Positions 9,146 through 17,657 of a DNA stretch of 64,000 bases are shown here, piece after piece. The stretch is taken from assembly GCF_965228935.1 (NCBI RefSeq), contig NZ_OZ245846.1, forward strand, positions 4,588,001-4,652,000. Reading direction: 5' to 3'. The stretch comes from Ulvibacterium sp965228935 (GTDB lineage Bacteria; Bacteroidota; Bacteroidia; Flavobacteriales; Flavobacteriaceae). Under the pieces are notes generated by a model. That model searched no databases and had not been told where the DNA came from. It saw only the letters and a list, made by a program, of their open reading frames with translations. The first letter of the stretch is position 1, and each line of letters opens with the position of its first letter. The position numbers and the translations under genes were made by a program.

Positions 9146-9853
9146 ATGCAACTATTTTACAACCCTACTTTGGACATCAGCGTTTCGCAGTTCATCTTTA
9201 ACCAGGAAGAGAGTCGACATATCATAAAGGTACTTCGGAAAAAGGAAGGCGACACTTTACGGATTACCAATGGTAGAGGGCATTTGTTCCAAGCTAAAAT
9301 ACTAACGGCGGATTTAAAAAAATGTAAGGCGGAAATTGTTTCCACTACCAAAAGACATCCAAAAATGTATGCGTTGCACATGGTGGTTGCACCGACCAAG
9401 AATATTGATCGTTTTGAATGGTTTTTGGAAAAGGCCACTGAAATCGGCGTGGATGAAATCACTCCGGTAATTTGCGAGCGATCCGAACGAAAAGTAATCA
9501 AGCAGGAACGATTGGAAAGAATAATCCTTTCTGCAATGAAGCAATCCCTGCAGACCTATCTTCCAAAATTGAACGATGCTATTTCCTATAAAGATTTCAT
9601 TAAAAACACACATGAGGGCCTTCTTTTCATTGCACATTGCGAAAATGGTGAAAAGCTGGATTTAAAAAGAAGGGTAGCCCCAGATAAGGATATTACCATA
9701 TTGATAGGCCCGGAAGGGGATTTCTCTTCTTCCGAAATCAAACAGGCCTATGAAAAAGAATTTTTGCCCGTATCCTTGGGAAAGAACCGTTTACGAACGG
9801 AAACCGCTGCCTTGGTAGCCTGTACGATAGTTACCACTATTAACAACGGTTAA
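9146..9853 (+). CDS. rsmE: 16S rRNA (uracil1498-N3)-methyltransferase RsmE
   Basis: SPOUT-superfamily RNA methyltransferase of 235 residues that methylates U1498 of 16S rRNA. The N-terminal PUA-like RNA-binding part carries EESRHIIKVLRKKEGD (about residues 21-36). The catalytic trefoil knot carries FEWFLEKATEIGVDEITP, SERK, SAMKQS, and the SAM-binding IGPEGDFSSSEI and LGKNRLRTETAALVA near the C-terminus. The ATG at 9146 gives the family-standard start MQLFYNP. It lies 119 bases after tsaD on the same strand; that gap holds a small hairpin but no obvious terminator. Confidence 0.96.
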   Translation: MQLFYNPTLDISVSQFIFNQEESRHIIKVLRKKEGDTLRITNGRGHLFQAKILTADLKKCKAEIVSTTKRHPKMYALHMVVAPTKNIDRFEWFLEKATEIGVDEITPVICERSERKVIKQERLERIILSAMKQSLQTYLPKLNDAISYKDFIKNTHEGLLFIAHCENGEKLDLKRRVAPDKDITILIGPEGDFSSSEIKQAYEKEFLPVSLGKNRLRTETAALVACTIVTTINNG

Positions 9854-9857
9854 TACT

Positions 9858-9903
9858 AAAAAGCCCCGTATGGACATAATTGCTTCTCCTACGAGGCTTT
9901 AAA
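9858..9903. terminator. Bidirectional terminator between rsmE and the DUF1223 gene
   Basis: The arms AAAGCCCCGTA (9860-9870) and TACGAGGCTTT (9890-9900) pair along 11 bases with a single imperfect position, which becomes a G-U pair on the minus strand. Flanking A and T runs allow use in both directions. It lies between two convergent genes. Confidence 0.7.
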
Positions 9904-9921
9904 AACAAACAACATCTTAAT

Positions 9922-10704
9922 TCATAAAATAATGTTCTTGGCAGCTCCGGTTATCTCATAACTCGAATCTTGAACCAATACTATTACATACTTTTTTTCA
10001 TTGGGTGCAACGATTTCCGGAAGAAGCAGGGTTTCCCTGCCCTTTGAGCTTGTAAGGGCTATTCTTTTTTCGGTAACGACTATATTGCTGTTCGTTAAGG
10101 TTCTATTCCTGTTTTCCCCTCTTCTTACCTCCGTTCGGCGCTGATCAAGGACAATTAGGGCCCGGAGTTCCTTATTTTGCAAATCGCCATCGATTTCATA
10201 TTCAAAAGAGACATTTCGTCCATCTTCATCAATTTTAGTCAATCCTACCCTATTCTCAACCTTTTTTCCTTTATAATGATTGATCTTGCCATAGAGCAAA
10301 GAGGTGTTGAACCCAACAAAGTGTTCCCGTCCATTAATAACCATTTGTGGGGTATAATTACTTCTATTGCGAAATTGGATATTGTAGTCTTTTTGCTTTC
10401 TTGCGTACTCCGGTTTACTAAAAGGATCTTCCCAGCCTATATAATTCCAATAGTCCACATGATAGGACAATGCAAAGACCTCATCGGTATATTCTCTTTT
10501 AACCTTGTCCAGAAGTGCGTCGGCAGGAGGGCAACTGGAACACCCCTGCGAAGTAAATAGTTCCAAAACAACAATGGGCTCAAACGTCCCAATTGGGGCA
10601 TTAGAGTTACGCGAAACCTCATTTTCCACCGGATCGGTCTTTGTAAATGCCACAAAAACAAGACTGCCCAAAACCAATATCGACGCCAAGATTTTTTTCA
10701 ACAT
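9922..10704 (-). CDS. Secreted DUF1223 thioredoxin-like protein
   Basis: Exported protein of 260 residues with an N-terminal hydrophobic segment (residues 4-20). The mature part begins with VVLELFTSQGCSSCPPADALL, the hallmark of DUF1223, with a CxxC pair at Cys55 and Cys58 in a thioredoxin-like fold. Further family segments are SYHVDYWNYIGWEDPF and TPQMVINGREHFVG, the latter resembling the cis-proline loop of thioredoxins. The family's physiological role is not established; a periplasmic redox function is an inference from the CxxC. The gene is divergent from the DUF4159 gene across a 46-base gap and ends at a shared terminator with rsmE. Confidence 0.88.
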   Translation of the reverse strand: MLKKILASILVLGSLVFVAFTKTDPVENEVSRNSNAPIGTFEPIVVLELFTSQGCSSCPPADALLDKVKREYTDEVFALSYHVDYWNYIGWEDPFSKPEYARKQKDYNIQFRNRSNYTPQMVINGREHFVGFNTSLLYGKINHYKGKKVENRVGLTKIDEDGRNVSFEYEIDGDLQNKELRALIVLDQRRTEVRRGENRNRTLTNSNIVVTEKRIALTSSKGRETLLLPEIVAPNEKKYVIVLVQDSSYEITGAAKNIIL

Positions 10705-10750
10705 GGATTATACTTAAATTTGATGCGATTGCTTTTTAGTTCGATAGCTT

Positions 10751-11401
10751 ATGAAGTTACTTACACCTCTATTATCAATTTTTTTGCTCTTCACGGCTCT
10801 ACCGTTGATGGCACAGGAGATTGCGATCCTAAAGTATAGTGGTGGCGGGGATTGGTATTCCAATCCAACCGCCTTGCCCAATCTTATTCGCTTTTGTAAT
10901 GAAAATATAGGAACCGCCATTAATGAAAAACCGGCGACCGTGGATGCCGGAAGTACAAATATTTTCCAGTACCCTTTTTTACATATGACAGGACATGGCA
11001 ATGTGGTTTTTTCCAAAGAGGATGCCGAGAATTTAAGAACGTATTTGCTATCGGGAGGATTTTTGCATATTGATGATAATTATGGTATGGCGCCTTATCT
11101 TAGAAAGGAACTGGATAAGGTTTTCCCAAATAAGGAATTGGAAGAGTTGGGCAAAGGTCATCCTATTTTTGAGCAAGAATATGATTTCCCGGAAGGACTC
11201 CCTAAAATACACGAACATGACGGGCAACGACCTCAAGCCTTGGGTATTTTCAATGACAATAGGCTTATTCTCCTATTCACTTTTGAAAGTGACCTTGGAG
11301 ATGGATGGGAAGATCCTTCCGTACACAACAATCCGGAGGACATACGGGAAAAGGCACTTCGGATGGGAGCGAATATTATTTCCTATGCATTCAGAAATTG
11401 A
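10751..11401 (+). CDS. Exported DUF4159 domain protein
   Basis: Protein of 216 residues with a signal peptide (LLTPLLSIFLLFTALPLMA) followed by a DUF4159 domain covering nearly the whole mature protein. Recognisable features are ILKYSGGGDWYSNPTALPNL, FLHMTGHGNVVFS, LLSGGFLHIDDNYG and GHPIFEQEYDFPEGLPKIHEH. In Bacteroidota, DUF4159 proteins often occur near MoxR/DUF58 type genes, and the fold resembles type 1 glutamine amidotransferase-like domains. No catalytic activity is established. Here the neighbours are a DUF1223 gene (divergent) and an AI-2E family permease about 100 bases downstream. Confidence 0.88.
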   Translation: MKLLTPLLSIFLLFTALPLMAQEIAILKYSGGGDWYSNPTALPNLIRFCNENIGTAINEKPATVDAGSTNIFQYPFLHMTGHGNVVFSKEDAENLRTYLLSGGFLHIDDNYGMAPYLRKELDKVFPNKELEELGKGHPIFEQEYDFPEGLPKIHEHDGQRPQALGIFNDNRLILLFTFESDLGDGWEDPSVHNNPEDIREKALRMGANIISYAFRN

Positions 11402-11499
11402 AAAGAAGCTTTTGATGTACCGATTAATTGGGGCTTATCCCGATCAGCGGCAGCGGTACAAATACAGAAGGAAAAGAACCTAACGAAGACCATGAAAAA

Positions 11500-12600
11500 A
11501 TGAACGCAAGAATTATATCACAAGGTATCCTCAGGGCCATCGGCATTCTAACGGGTATTGCACTGGTCCTGTTTTTTTTATACAAAATACAATCAGTATT
11601 GGTGTATTTGGCTTTTGCGGCGGTTATTGCCCTAATCGGAAGGCCCATAGTACTTTTTCTTAGAAGAAAGATCAAATTCCCGAACACTCTGGCCGTTATT
11701 TTTACTATGGTATTAATGGTAGGTCTATTGGGCGGCATAATTGCACTGTTTATTCCATTGATTACCGAACAAGGCAAGAATCTATCCCTGTTGGACATAG
11801 ACCAACTGCAAGGTAATTTGAACTCCCTTTACAACGAGATTACCCAATATTTTGGAGCTTCTCCAGAGGTCGTAACGGGGATAATCAAAGAAAGTGAATT
11901 GGAGAAAAATCTTTTGGAAGGTTTTGATATAGGTTTTATCCCCAACTTCCTGAACTCTTTTGTTGGCGTGCTCAGTACATTTAGCATAGGATTGTTTTCC
12001 GTTCTGTTCATTTCATTTTTCTTTCTTAAGGATAGTAAGCTTTTTCAAAAGGGATTACTGACCTTTGTTCCAAGGGACAAGGAAAGTGGAATGGTAAAGT
12101 CCATAGATAAAATAAACAACCTTTTGTCCAGATATTTTGTTGGGTTGCTCCTGCAGATATTTATTCTTTTTGTTATTTACACAATAGTCCTGCTTATTGT
12201 GGGCATAGAAAATGCTATTGTGATTGCATTTCTGTGTGCTCTTTTCAATATTATTCCATACATAGGCCCTATTATTGGCGGAGTAATTATGATTCTGCTT
12301 ACCATGACCAGTAATTTAGGCATGGATTTTAGTACGGTAATATTACCGAAGGCAGGTTATGTCTTAATTGGCTTGGTAATCGGCCAGTTAATAGACAACT
12401 TTTTTTCCCAACCCTTTATTTTTTCCAACAGTGTAAAATCCCATCCCTTGGAAATCTTTCTGGTCATCATTATTGCCGGACTTTTGTTTGGGGTTGTAGG
12501 AATGATTGTAGCGGTGCCCGGTTATACTGCTATTAAAGTAATTTTAAAAGAGTTTTTATCAGAAAACAAAATTGTGAAATCTTTGACTGAAGATCTATAG
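11500..12600 (+). CDS. AI-2E family transporter (PF01594-type permease)
   Basis: Inner-membrane protein of 366 residues. The frame is open from a TTG at 11428, but the ATG at 11500 gives the natural start MNARIISQGILR followed at once by the first hydrophobic helix, so that start was chosen. The family pattern is visible: two N-terminal helices, a polar soluble loop (about residues 85-135), then a C-terminal helix bundle with NIIPYIGPIIGG and the conserved PLEIFLVIIIAGLLFG. Members of the family export autoinducer-2 in E. coli (TqsA) or act as Na+/H+ antiporters in other bacteria, so the substrate is undetermined. The next gene starts 8 bases after its stop, implying co-transcription. Confidence 0.88.
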   Translation: MNARIISQGILRAIGILTGIALVLFFLYKIQSVLVYLAFAAVIALIGRPIVLFLRRKIKFPNTLAVIFTMVLMVGLLGGIIALFIPLITEQGKNLSLLDIDQLQGNLNSLYNEITQYFGASPEVVTGIIKESELEKNLLEGFDIGFIPNFLNSFVGVLSTFSIGLFSVLFISFFFLKDSKLFQKGLLTFVPRDKESGMVKSIDKINNLLSRYFVGLLLQIFILFVIYTIVLLIVGIENAIVIAFLCALFNIIPYIGPIIGGVIMILLTMTSNLGMDFSTVILPKAGYVLIGLVIGQLIDNFFSQPFIFSNSVKSHPLEIFLVIIIAGLLFGVVGMIVAVPGYTAIKVILKEFLSENKIVKSLTEDL

Positions 12601-12607
12601 TTATATT

Positions 12608-13789
12608 TTGAATGAAAATCTATTAAAGCCTGAAATACAGGAATTCATATTAAAAAATATTGATGCCGAAGTAGTGCCTTTTTTATTGAAAAAACCTTTT
12701 TTTGAAGGAGTTTCGAACAAAGAATTGGTACAACAGATCATTTCCAAAAAAAAGTCAAAAACGAAGCTCCCCACCTGGTATAATACACCAAACATTTATT
12801 TTCCGGATAAATTACATATTGAACAGGCTTCTTCTGAAATCACGGCCCAGTACAAAGCCACCGTTGTCAGCGGAAAATCCCTTGTGGATGTTACCGGTGG
12901 ATTTGGTATAGATACTAATTTCTTTGCCCTTAAAATGGAGGTCATCCATCATTGTGAAACCAATCAGGATTTATCCGAAATAGCTACCAACAATTTTAAG
13001 GTTCTTGGGAGAAAAAACATCAAAATTGTATCAGGAGACGGGCTAAAGTTTTTAAGGGAATCCAAATCAAGGTTTAATTGGGTGTATCTGGATCCCTCCC
13101 GTAGGAATGATCAAAATGGGAAAGTCTTCTTTTTAAAGGATTGTTTCCCCGATGTTACCGAGCATTTGGATTTACTTTTCCAAAAATCCAATAATGTCCT
13201 GATAAAGACCTCTCCCATTTTAGATATATCGGTTGGAATAAGGGAGCTCAGGTTCGTAAAGGAAATACATATTGTGGCCCTAAAAAATGAGGTCAAGGAA
13301 TTGCTTTGGGTATTACAGGCTAACTTCAATGGGGAAATAGCCGTTAAGACAGTAAACATTGATCGACAAAAAAAGGATACTTTCAACTTTACCTTCCAAG
13401 AAGAAAAAAGGGCCGTTCCAAACTTTGCAGCACCTCAAAAGTTTCTGTATGAACCTAATTCGGCCATTTTAAAATCCGGGGCATTTTCACTCTTAACAAC
13501 CCGGTATTCTATAGGCAAGCTCCATGAACATTCCCACCTCTACACTTCAAAGGAATTGAAAGACTTCCCCGGTAGAAAATTTAAGATTGAAAAAGTAGAA
13601 CCCTTTTCAAAAAAGGTCTTGAAAAACATCAATCTCAAAAAGGCTAACATCACTATTCGGAATTTTCCCGATAGTGTGGATTCTCTCAGAAAGCGATTCA
13701 AGATTTTGGACGGAGGAGAAGAATACCTATTCTTCACTACAGACCTCCATGGCGCAAAAATTATTATTTGCTGCAAAAAGCTTTCCTAA
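12608..13789 (+). CDS. Class I SAM-dependent methyltransferase with THUMP-like domain
   Basis: Cytosolic protein of 393 residues. The centre holds a Rossmann methyltransferase: motif I is LVDVTGGFGIDTNFFA, an acidic residue follows in HHCETNQ, and the catalytic-loop region reads VYLDPSRR, a DPxRR-type motif seen in bacterial THUMP-like methyltransferases of unknown target. The C-terminal ~90 residues match the small domain usually named THUMP_like. An RNA substrate is therefore likely but not shown. The start is a TTG at 12608, eight bases after the AI-2E permease stop; an overlapping ATG at 12612 is in the wrong frame. Confidence 0.85.
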   Translation: MNENLLKPEIQEFILKNIDAEVVPFLLKKPFFEGVSNKELVQQIISKKKSKTKLPTWYNTPNIYFPDKLHIEQASSEITAQYKATVVSGKSLVDVTGGFGIDTNFFALKMEVIHHCETNQDLSEIATNNFKVLGRKNIKIVSGDGLKFLRESKSRFNWVYLDPSRRNDQNGKVFFLKDCFPDVTEHLDLLFQKSNNVLIKTSPILDISVGIRELRFVKEIHIVALKNEVKELLWVLQANFNGEIAVKTVNIDRQKKDTFNFTFQEEKRAVPNFAAPQKFLYEPNSAILKSGAFSLLTTRYSIGKLHEHSHLYTSKELKDFPGRKFKIEKVEPFSKKVLKNINLKKANITIRNFPDSVDSLRKRFKILDGGEEYLFFTTDLHGAKIIICCKKLS

Positions 13790-14256
13790 TACTCCAAGTC
13801 CAAGGTTTGTGTTCTTCTTTTTAAGTTCAAAAATTGCCCGGATACATGTTGGCGAAACTTTGTGAAAATTTAACACTTTTTAAGTTAATAAACCTTAAAA
13901 ACTTAGGTGAACTCCAACGTTGTAGATTCCCCATTTCTAATAAGGTATTGAGAGAAAATACCTAACAAATTGGATTTTCTTTGTGATTCCTGAAAATTTG
14001 GAATACCAAAAAAATAAAGCACCCTAATTGCCATATTACCAAATAAAACAAGGCCTTAATCGCAATAGTCCTTAAAAATTAACATTTGAGAATGCAACGG
14101 AATTTGGGAAATTATTGCGAATTGGGTGTTTGTAATTCACATAATTTTGTTATTATTACCCGGAATTTGGGTTTTCCTTAACAGTTTGGTGTGCCGCTAA
14201 GCGTTGAAAAACCTACAAAATCAAGATTAATTTAAACTAACAAACAACAAAGGATT
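13790..14256. other. 467-base intergenic leader region before susC
   Basis: This AT-rich stretch carries no credible gene. It holds a short inverted repeat GGTATT / AATACC around 13944-13961, an imperfect inverted repeat of A/T runs near 13875-13905, and the promoter described separately at 14122-14149. About 100 bases separate that promoter from the susC start codon, so the mRNA has a fairly long leader. Confidence 0.5.
14122..14149 (+). promoter_or_regulatory. Probable susC promoter
   Basis: TTG at 14122-14124, a 17-base spacer, and TAATTTTG at 14142-14149, an exact TAnnTTTG match. This is the Bacteroidota housekeeping promoter arrangement. The start codon of susC is 107 bases downstream. 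Confidence 0.6.
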
Positions 14257-17200
14257 ATGAATCAAAAACGAGATTACAATTCGTTAAGACCCAAAGGAAA
14301 GTTTTCTTTCCTAACCATTGGGTTTTTGTCGATGTTGATTTGTTTGGGAACACAATTCGCCCAGGCAAATGATGAAATTACAACTGAAACGGAAACTATT
14401 TTCCAAACCATCGTTTCAGGTACTATTACGGATTCCGGTGGAGTTCCTCTTCCTGGGGCCAATGTTGTTGAAAAAGGAACAACTAACGGAACCCAAACCG
14501 ATTTTGACGGGAATTATGCCTTAACTGTGGATTCCAACGCTACTTTGGTTGTCAGTTATTTGGGTTTTCTGACCCAGGAAGTGGCCGTCAACGGGCAATC
14601 TACGATTAACGTAACCTTGGCTGAAGATGCCGCGGCACTTGATGAGGTAATTGTTACGGGATATCAGACGGAGACCAGACGGGAAACTACCGCGGCCGTT
14701 TCCATTGTAAAGGCCGAGGAATTGGCGGCAGTACCATCCGGTAACGTAGAACAGCAGTTGGCCGGTAGGGTTGCCGGGGTTACTGTTATTACCAACGGTC
14801 AGCCTGGTACTACCTCCCAAATCCGTGTTCGCGGTTTCGGAGCCTTTGGGGGTAATGAACCACTTTATGTTGTAGATGGGGTTCCCATCAATAATATAGA
14901 ATTCCTTAATCCGGACGATATTGAAACGACCACGGTACTAAAAGATGCGGCCGCCGCCTCTATCTATGGAGCCCGGGCCGCCAACGGGGTAATCGTTTAT
15001 ACTACTAGGCAGGGGAAAAAAGGAGCAAGGAAGACCAATTTTAATTTAAATGTACAAAGCGGGGTTACCGATCCCAACTCAAACGGCTCCCCAGAAATGT
15101 TGAGTCCACAGGACATGGCCCGATATACGCACATTGCCTATGAAAACAATGCTAGGGCCACCAATTCTCCAGTACAGTATACGCACCCGCAGTATGGATC
15201 TAACCCTACCCCAACTTTTCCGGACTACCTTTTAGTAGCCGGGTTGCCCGGCGGAGACCAAAGTGGTGTGCGGGGAGAAATTGATTTGGCGGCGATGCGA
15301 GCGGCATTTGAGGCCGATCCGCTAAATACCTTTTTGATTCGGCCCAATTTGGCAGGAACCAAATGGTACGATGAAATTACCCGTATCGCACCCATAAGCC
15401 GGGTAAGCTTGGGTATTGACGGAGGTACGGATAAGGGACGCTTTTTCTTTGGCTTAGGCCTACAGGACCAATCCGGTATCCTCTTGGAAAACGAATTTAG
15501 AAGATATACGGCTCGTTTCAACTCGGAATGGGACATAACCCCCTGGTTGTCCTTTGGGGAGAATTTTCAGATGACTTATCGTTCCGAGACAGGAAACCAA
15601 GGTGCAGCTGGTGGTGCCGGTATCGCTGATGAGGAGTCCCAAGTATTGGCGGCCTATCGTATGCCGACCATCCTTCCGGTACGGGATGAATTCGGTAGTT
15701 TTGCCAGTACTCGGGCAGGAGGTTTCAACAATCCCCGTAACCCGGTGCGTATTTTGACCCGGAACAATGGAGATGATGTATCCTTTTCGGTACAGGCTTT
15801 TGGAAATGTATTCGCGGAATTAAGACCAGTTGATGGCCTATCGATCCGGTCAAGTCTTGGTGGACAATATTTTAATGCCACTGGACAATTTTATGGTTTC
15901 CGTTATCTGGGGGATTCCGAGCCCCAGGCCAGTGACTCTTTTAATGAAGGTTGGGCCTACGGTTTCCAATGGATATTTACAAACACCATTAGTTTTGACA
16001 AGACCTATGGAAAACATAGTATCAGGGCATTAGGTGGAATAGAGGCCATTAACGGCACAAATACCCCGACCACCTCTTCTAGGGGAAGAAGTATATCCGG
16101 TTCCGGTATCAATCCATTTTCCACGGATTTGGATTTTATTACCATGTCTACCGTACAGAGCCCGGTGGTTTCTGGAAACATCTTTACAGGGGTTAATTTC
16201 AGTTCCTTATTCGGAACATTGCGTTATAGCTTCGATGAGAAATACACCGTTACCGGGGTTATCCGTCGGGATGGTTCCTCTGTTTTCGGTGCAAATAATC
16301 GTTACGGGGTTTTCCCTGCGGTATCGGGTGGATGGACTGTTAGCTCAGAACCTTTTATGCAAAACCAGAATTTAATCAACAATCTTAGGGTCCGTGCAGG
16401 TTGGGGAGAAATGGGGAATTCCAATAATGTTTCGCCTACCAATCAGTTTTCCTTGTTTGCTTCCAGCTTTCAAAGAACTTTCTATCCTATAGAAGGCCAG
16501 AACAGTGGCGCCAATGAAGGTTTTGCGCCAAGTACCATTGGAAACGCAGATGCGAAATGGGAGACCAGTGCCACCTTGAACATCGGTTTTGACTTGGGTC
16601 TATGGGACAATCATGTGGAAGTACAGTTCGACTGGTGGAAAAAGGATACGGAGGACTTACTCTTTCAAATACCCTTGCCCGGGGTAACCGGTTTTGGGGC
16701 GGCCGCGCCTTCGGTGAATGTAGGGGCCATGTTGAACCAAGGGGTGGATTTCCAAATCGTAGGTCGAGGAAATATCACCGAAGACCTTTCGTTCCAATTG
16801 ACCACCAACCATAGTTTCCTTAAAAATGAAGTGGTGGAATTTGCCCCTGGCATCGACTTTTTGGAGGGCCAAACTTTCAGGGGTATATCCCCCACCAGAA
16901 ACCAAGTGGGTAGACCCCTTTCCTCTTTCTTTGGGTATAATGTAATCGGGTACTTTAATAGTGAGGAAGAAGTCGCCAATTCCCCCGCCCAGGAGGGTAA
17001 AGGGTTGGGACGTTTCCGCTATGAGGATGTCAATGGCGATGGTGAGATAACCCCAGACGATAGGGTCTACTTAGGAGATCCCATTCCTAGCTATTCCGGA
17101 GGAGCTACATTTGAATTGAATTACAAGCAATTAAAGATGGAAATGTTCTGGAACTGGTTCGTAGGGAATGAAATCTGGAACCAGTCCAAATGGTTCAGGG

Positions 17201-17592
17201 ATTTCTTCGGTACCTTTGAAGGTTCCGCCAAAGGGGTAGCGGCCTTCCGCTCATGGACCCCGGAATTGGGCAACAATGCAGCTGCGCCTATATGGGAAAG
17301 CGAAACCAATTTGAGTACCAGCGGTGCCGGGAATTCTTGGTATGTGGAGGACGGTAGCTATGCCAGGTTACAACGTTTGGCTTTGATATACTCTTTTGAT
17401 GACAAGGTTAAGGATGCCTTGGGCCTAAGCAGGTTTGAGGTTGGTGTGTCGGCCAACAATATCTGGACCATAACCAACTATAGCGGTTTGGATCCAGGAG
17501 TTGGTGGAGATGTCGATACTCGCTTTGGTATCGATGTTGGAAATTATCCCGCCACACCATCATATTTACTCACTCTAAATCTTGGTCTATAA
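14257..17592 (+). CDS. SusC/RagA family TonB-linked outer membrane transporter
   Basis: Outer-membrane importer of 1,111 residues. A signal peptide ends near FAQA (residue 38). A carboxypeptidase-regulatory-like domain follows (VSGTITDSGGVPLPGANV), then the TonB-box-like segment DEVIVTGYQ near residue 130. The plug domain contains QLAGRVAGVTV and LYVVDGVPINN and ends with ASIYGARAANGVIVYTT, a SusC-specific signature. The remainder is the 22-strand barrel. SusC proteins import oligosaccharides or peptides together with a SusD lid lipoprotein, encoded here 65 bases downstream. No sigma/anti-sigma pair, hybrid two-component sensor or CAZyme directly adjoins the pair, so its substrate is unknown. 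Confidence 0.96.
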   Translation: MNQKRDYNSLRPKGKFSFLTIGFLSMLICLGTQFAQANDEITTETETIFQTIVSGTITDSGGVPLPGANVVEKGTTNGTQTDFDGNYALTVDSNATLVVSYLGFLTQEVAVNGQSTINVTLAEDAAALDEVIVTGYQTETRRETTAAVSIVKAEELAAVPSGNVEQQLAGRVAGVTVITNGQPGTTSQIRVRGFGAFGGNEPLYVVDGVPINNIEFLNPDDIETTTVLKDAAAASIYGARAANGVIVYTTRQGKKGARKTNFNLNVQSGVTDPNSNGSPEMLSPQDMARYTHIAYENNARATNSPVQYTHPQYGSNPTPTFPDYLLVAGLPGGDQSGVRGEIDLAAMRAAFEADPLNTFLIRPNLAGTKWYDEITRIAPISRVSLGIDGGTDKGRFFFGLGLQDQSGILLENEFRRYTARFNSEWDITPWLSFGENFQMTYRSETGNQGAAGGAGIADEESQVLAAYRMPTILPVRDEFGSFASTRAGGFNNPRNPVRILTRNNGDDVSFSVQAFGNVFAELRPVDGLSIRSSLGGQYFNATGQFYGFRYLGDSEPQASDSFNEGWAYGFQWIFTNTISFDKTYGKHSIRALGGIEAINGTNTPTTSSRGRSISGSGINPFSTDLDFITMSTVQSPVVSGNIFTGVNFSSLFGTLRYSFDEKYTVTGVIRRDGSSVFGANNRYGVFPAVSGGWTVSSEPFMQNQNLINNLRVRAGWGEMGNSNNVSPTNQFSLFASSFQRTFYPIEGQNSGANEGFAPSTIGNADAKWETSATLNIGFDLGLWDNHVEVQFDWWKKDTEDLLFQIPLPGVTGFGAAAPSVNVGAMLNQGVDFQIVGRGNITEDLSFQLTTNHSFLKNEVVEFAPGIDFLEGQTFRGISPTRNQVGRPLSSFFGYNVIGYFNSEEEVANSPAQEGKGLGRFRYEDVNGDGEITPDDRVYLGDPIPSYSGGATFELNYKQLKMEMFWNWFVGNEIWNQSKWFRDFFGTFEGSAKGVAAFRSWTPELGNNAAAPIWESETNLSTSGAGNSWYVEDGSYARLQRLALIYSFDDKVKDALGLSRFEVGVSANNIWTITNYSGLDPGVGGDVDTRFGIDVGNYPATPSYLLTLNLGL

Positions 17593-17657
17593 GGGATTGT
17601 GATATTCTTGTGATATTTAGAAAAAAAATAATTCATATATTTAAGCAAAAATTAACT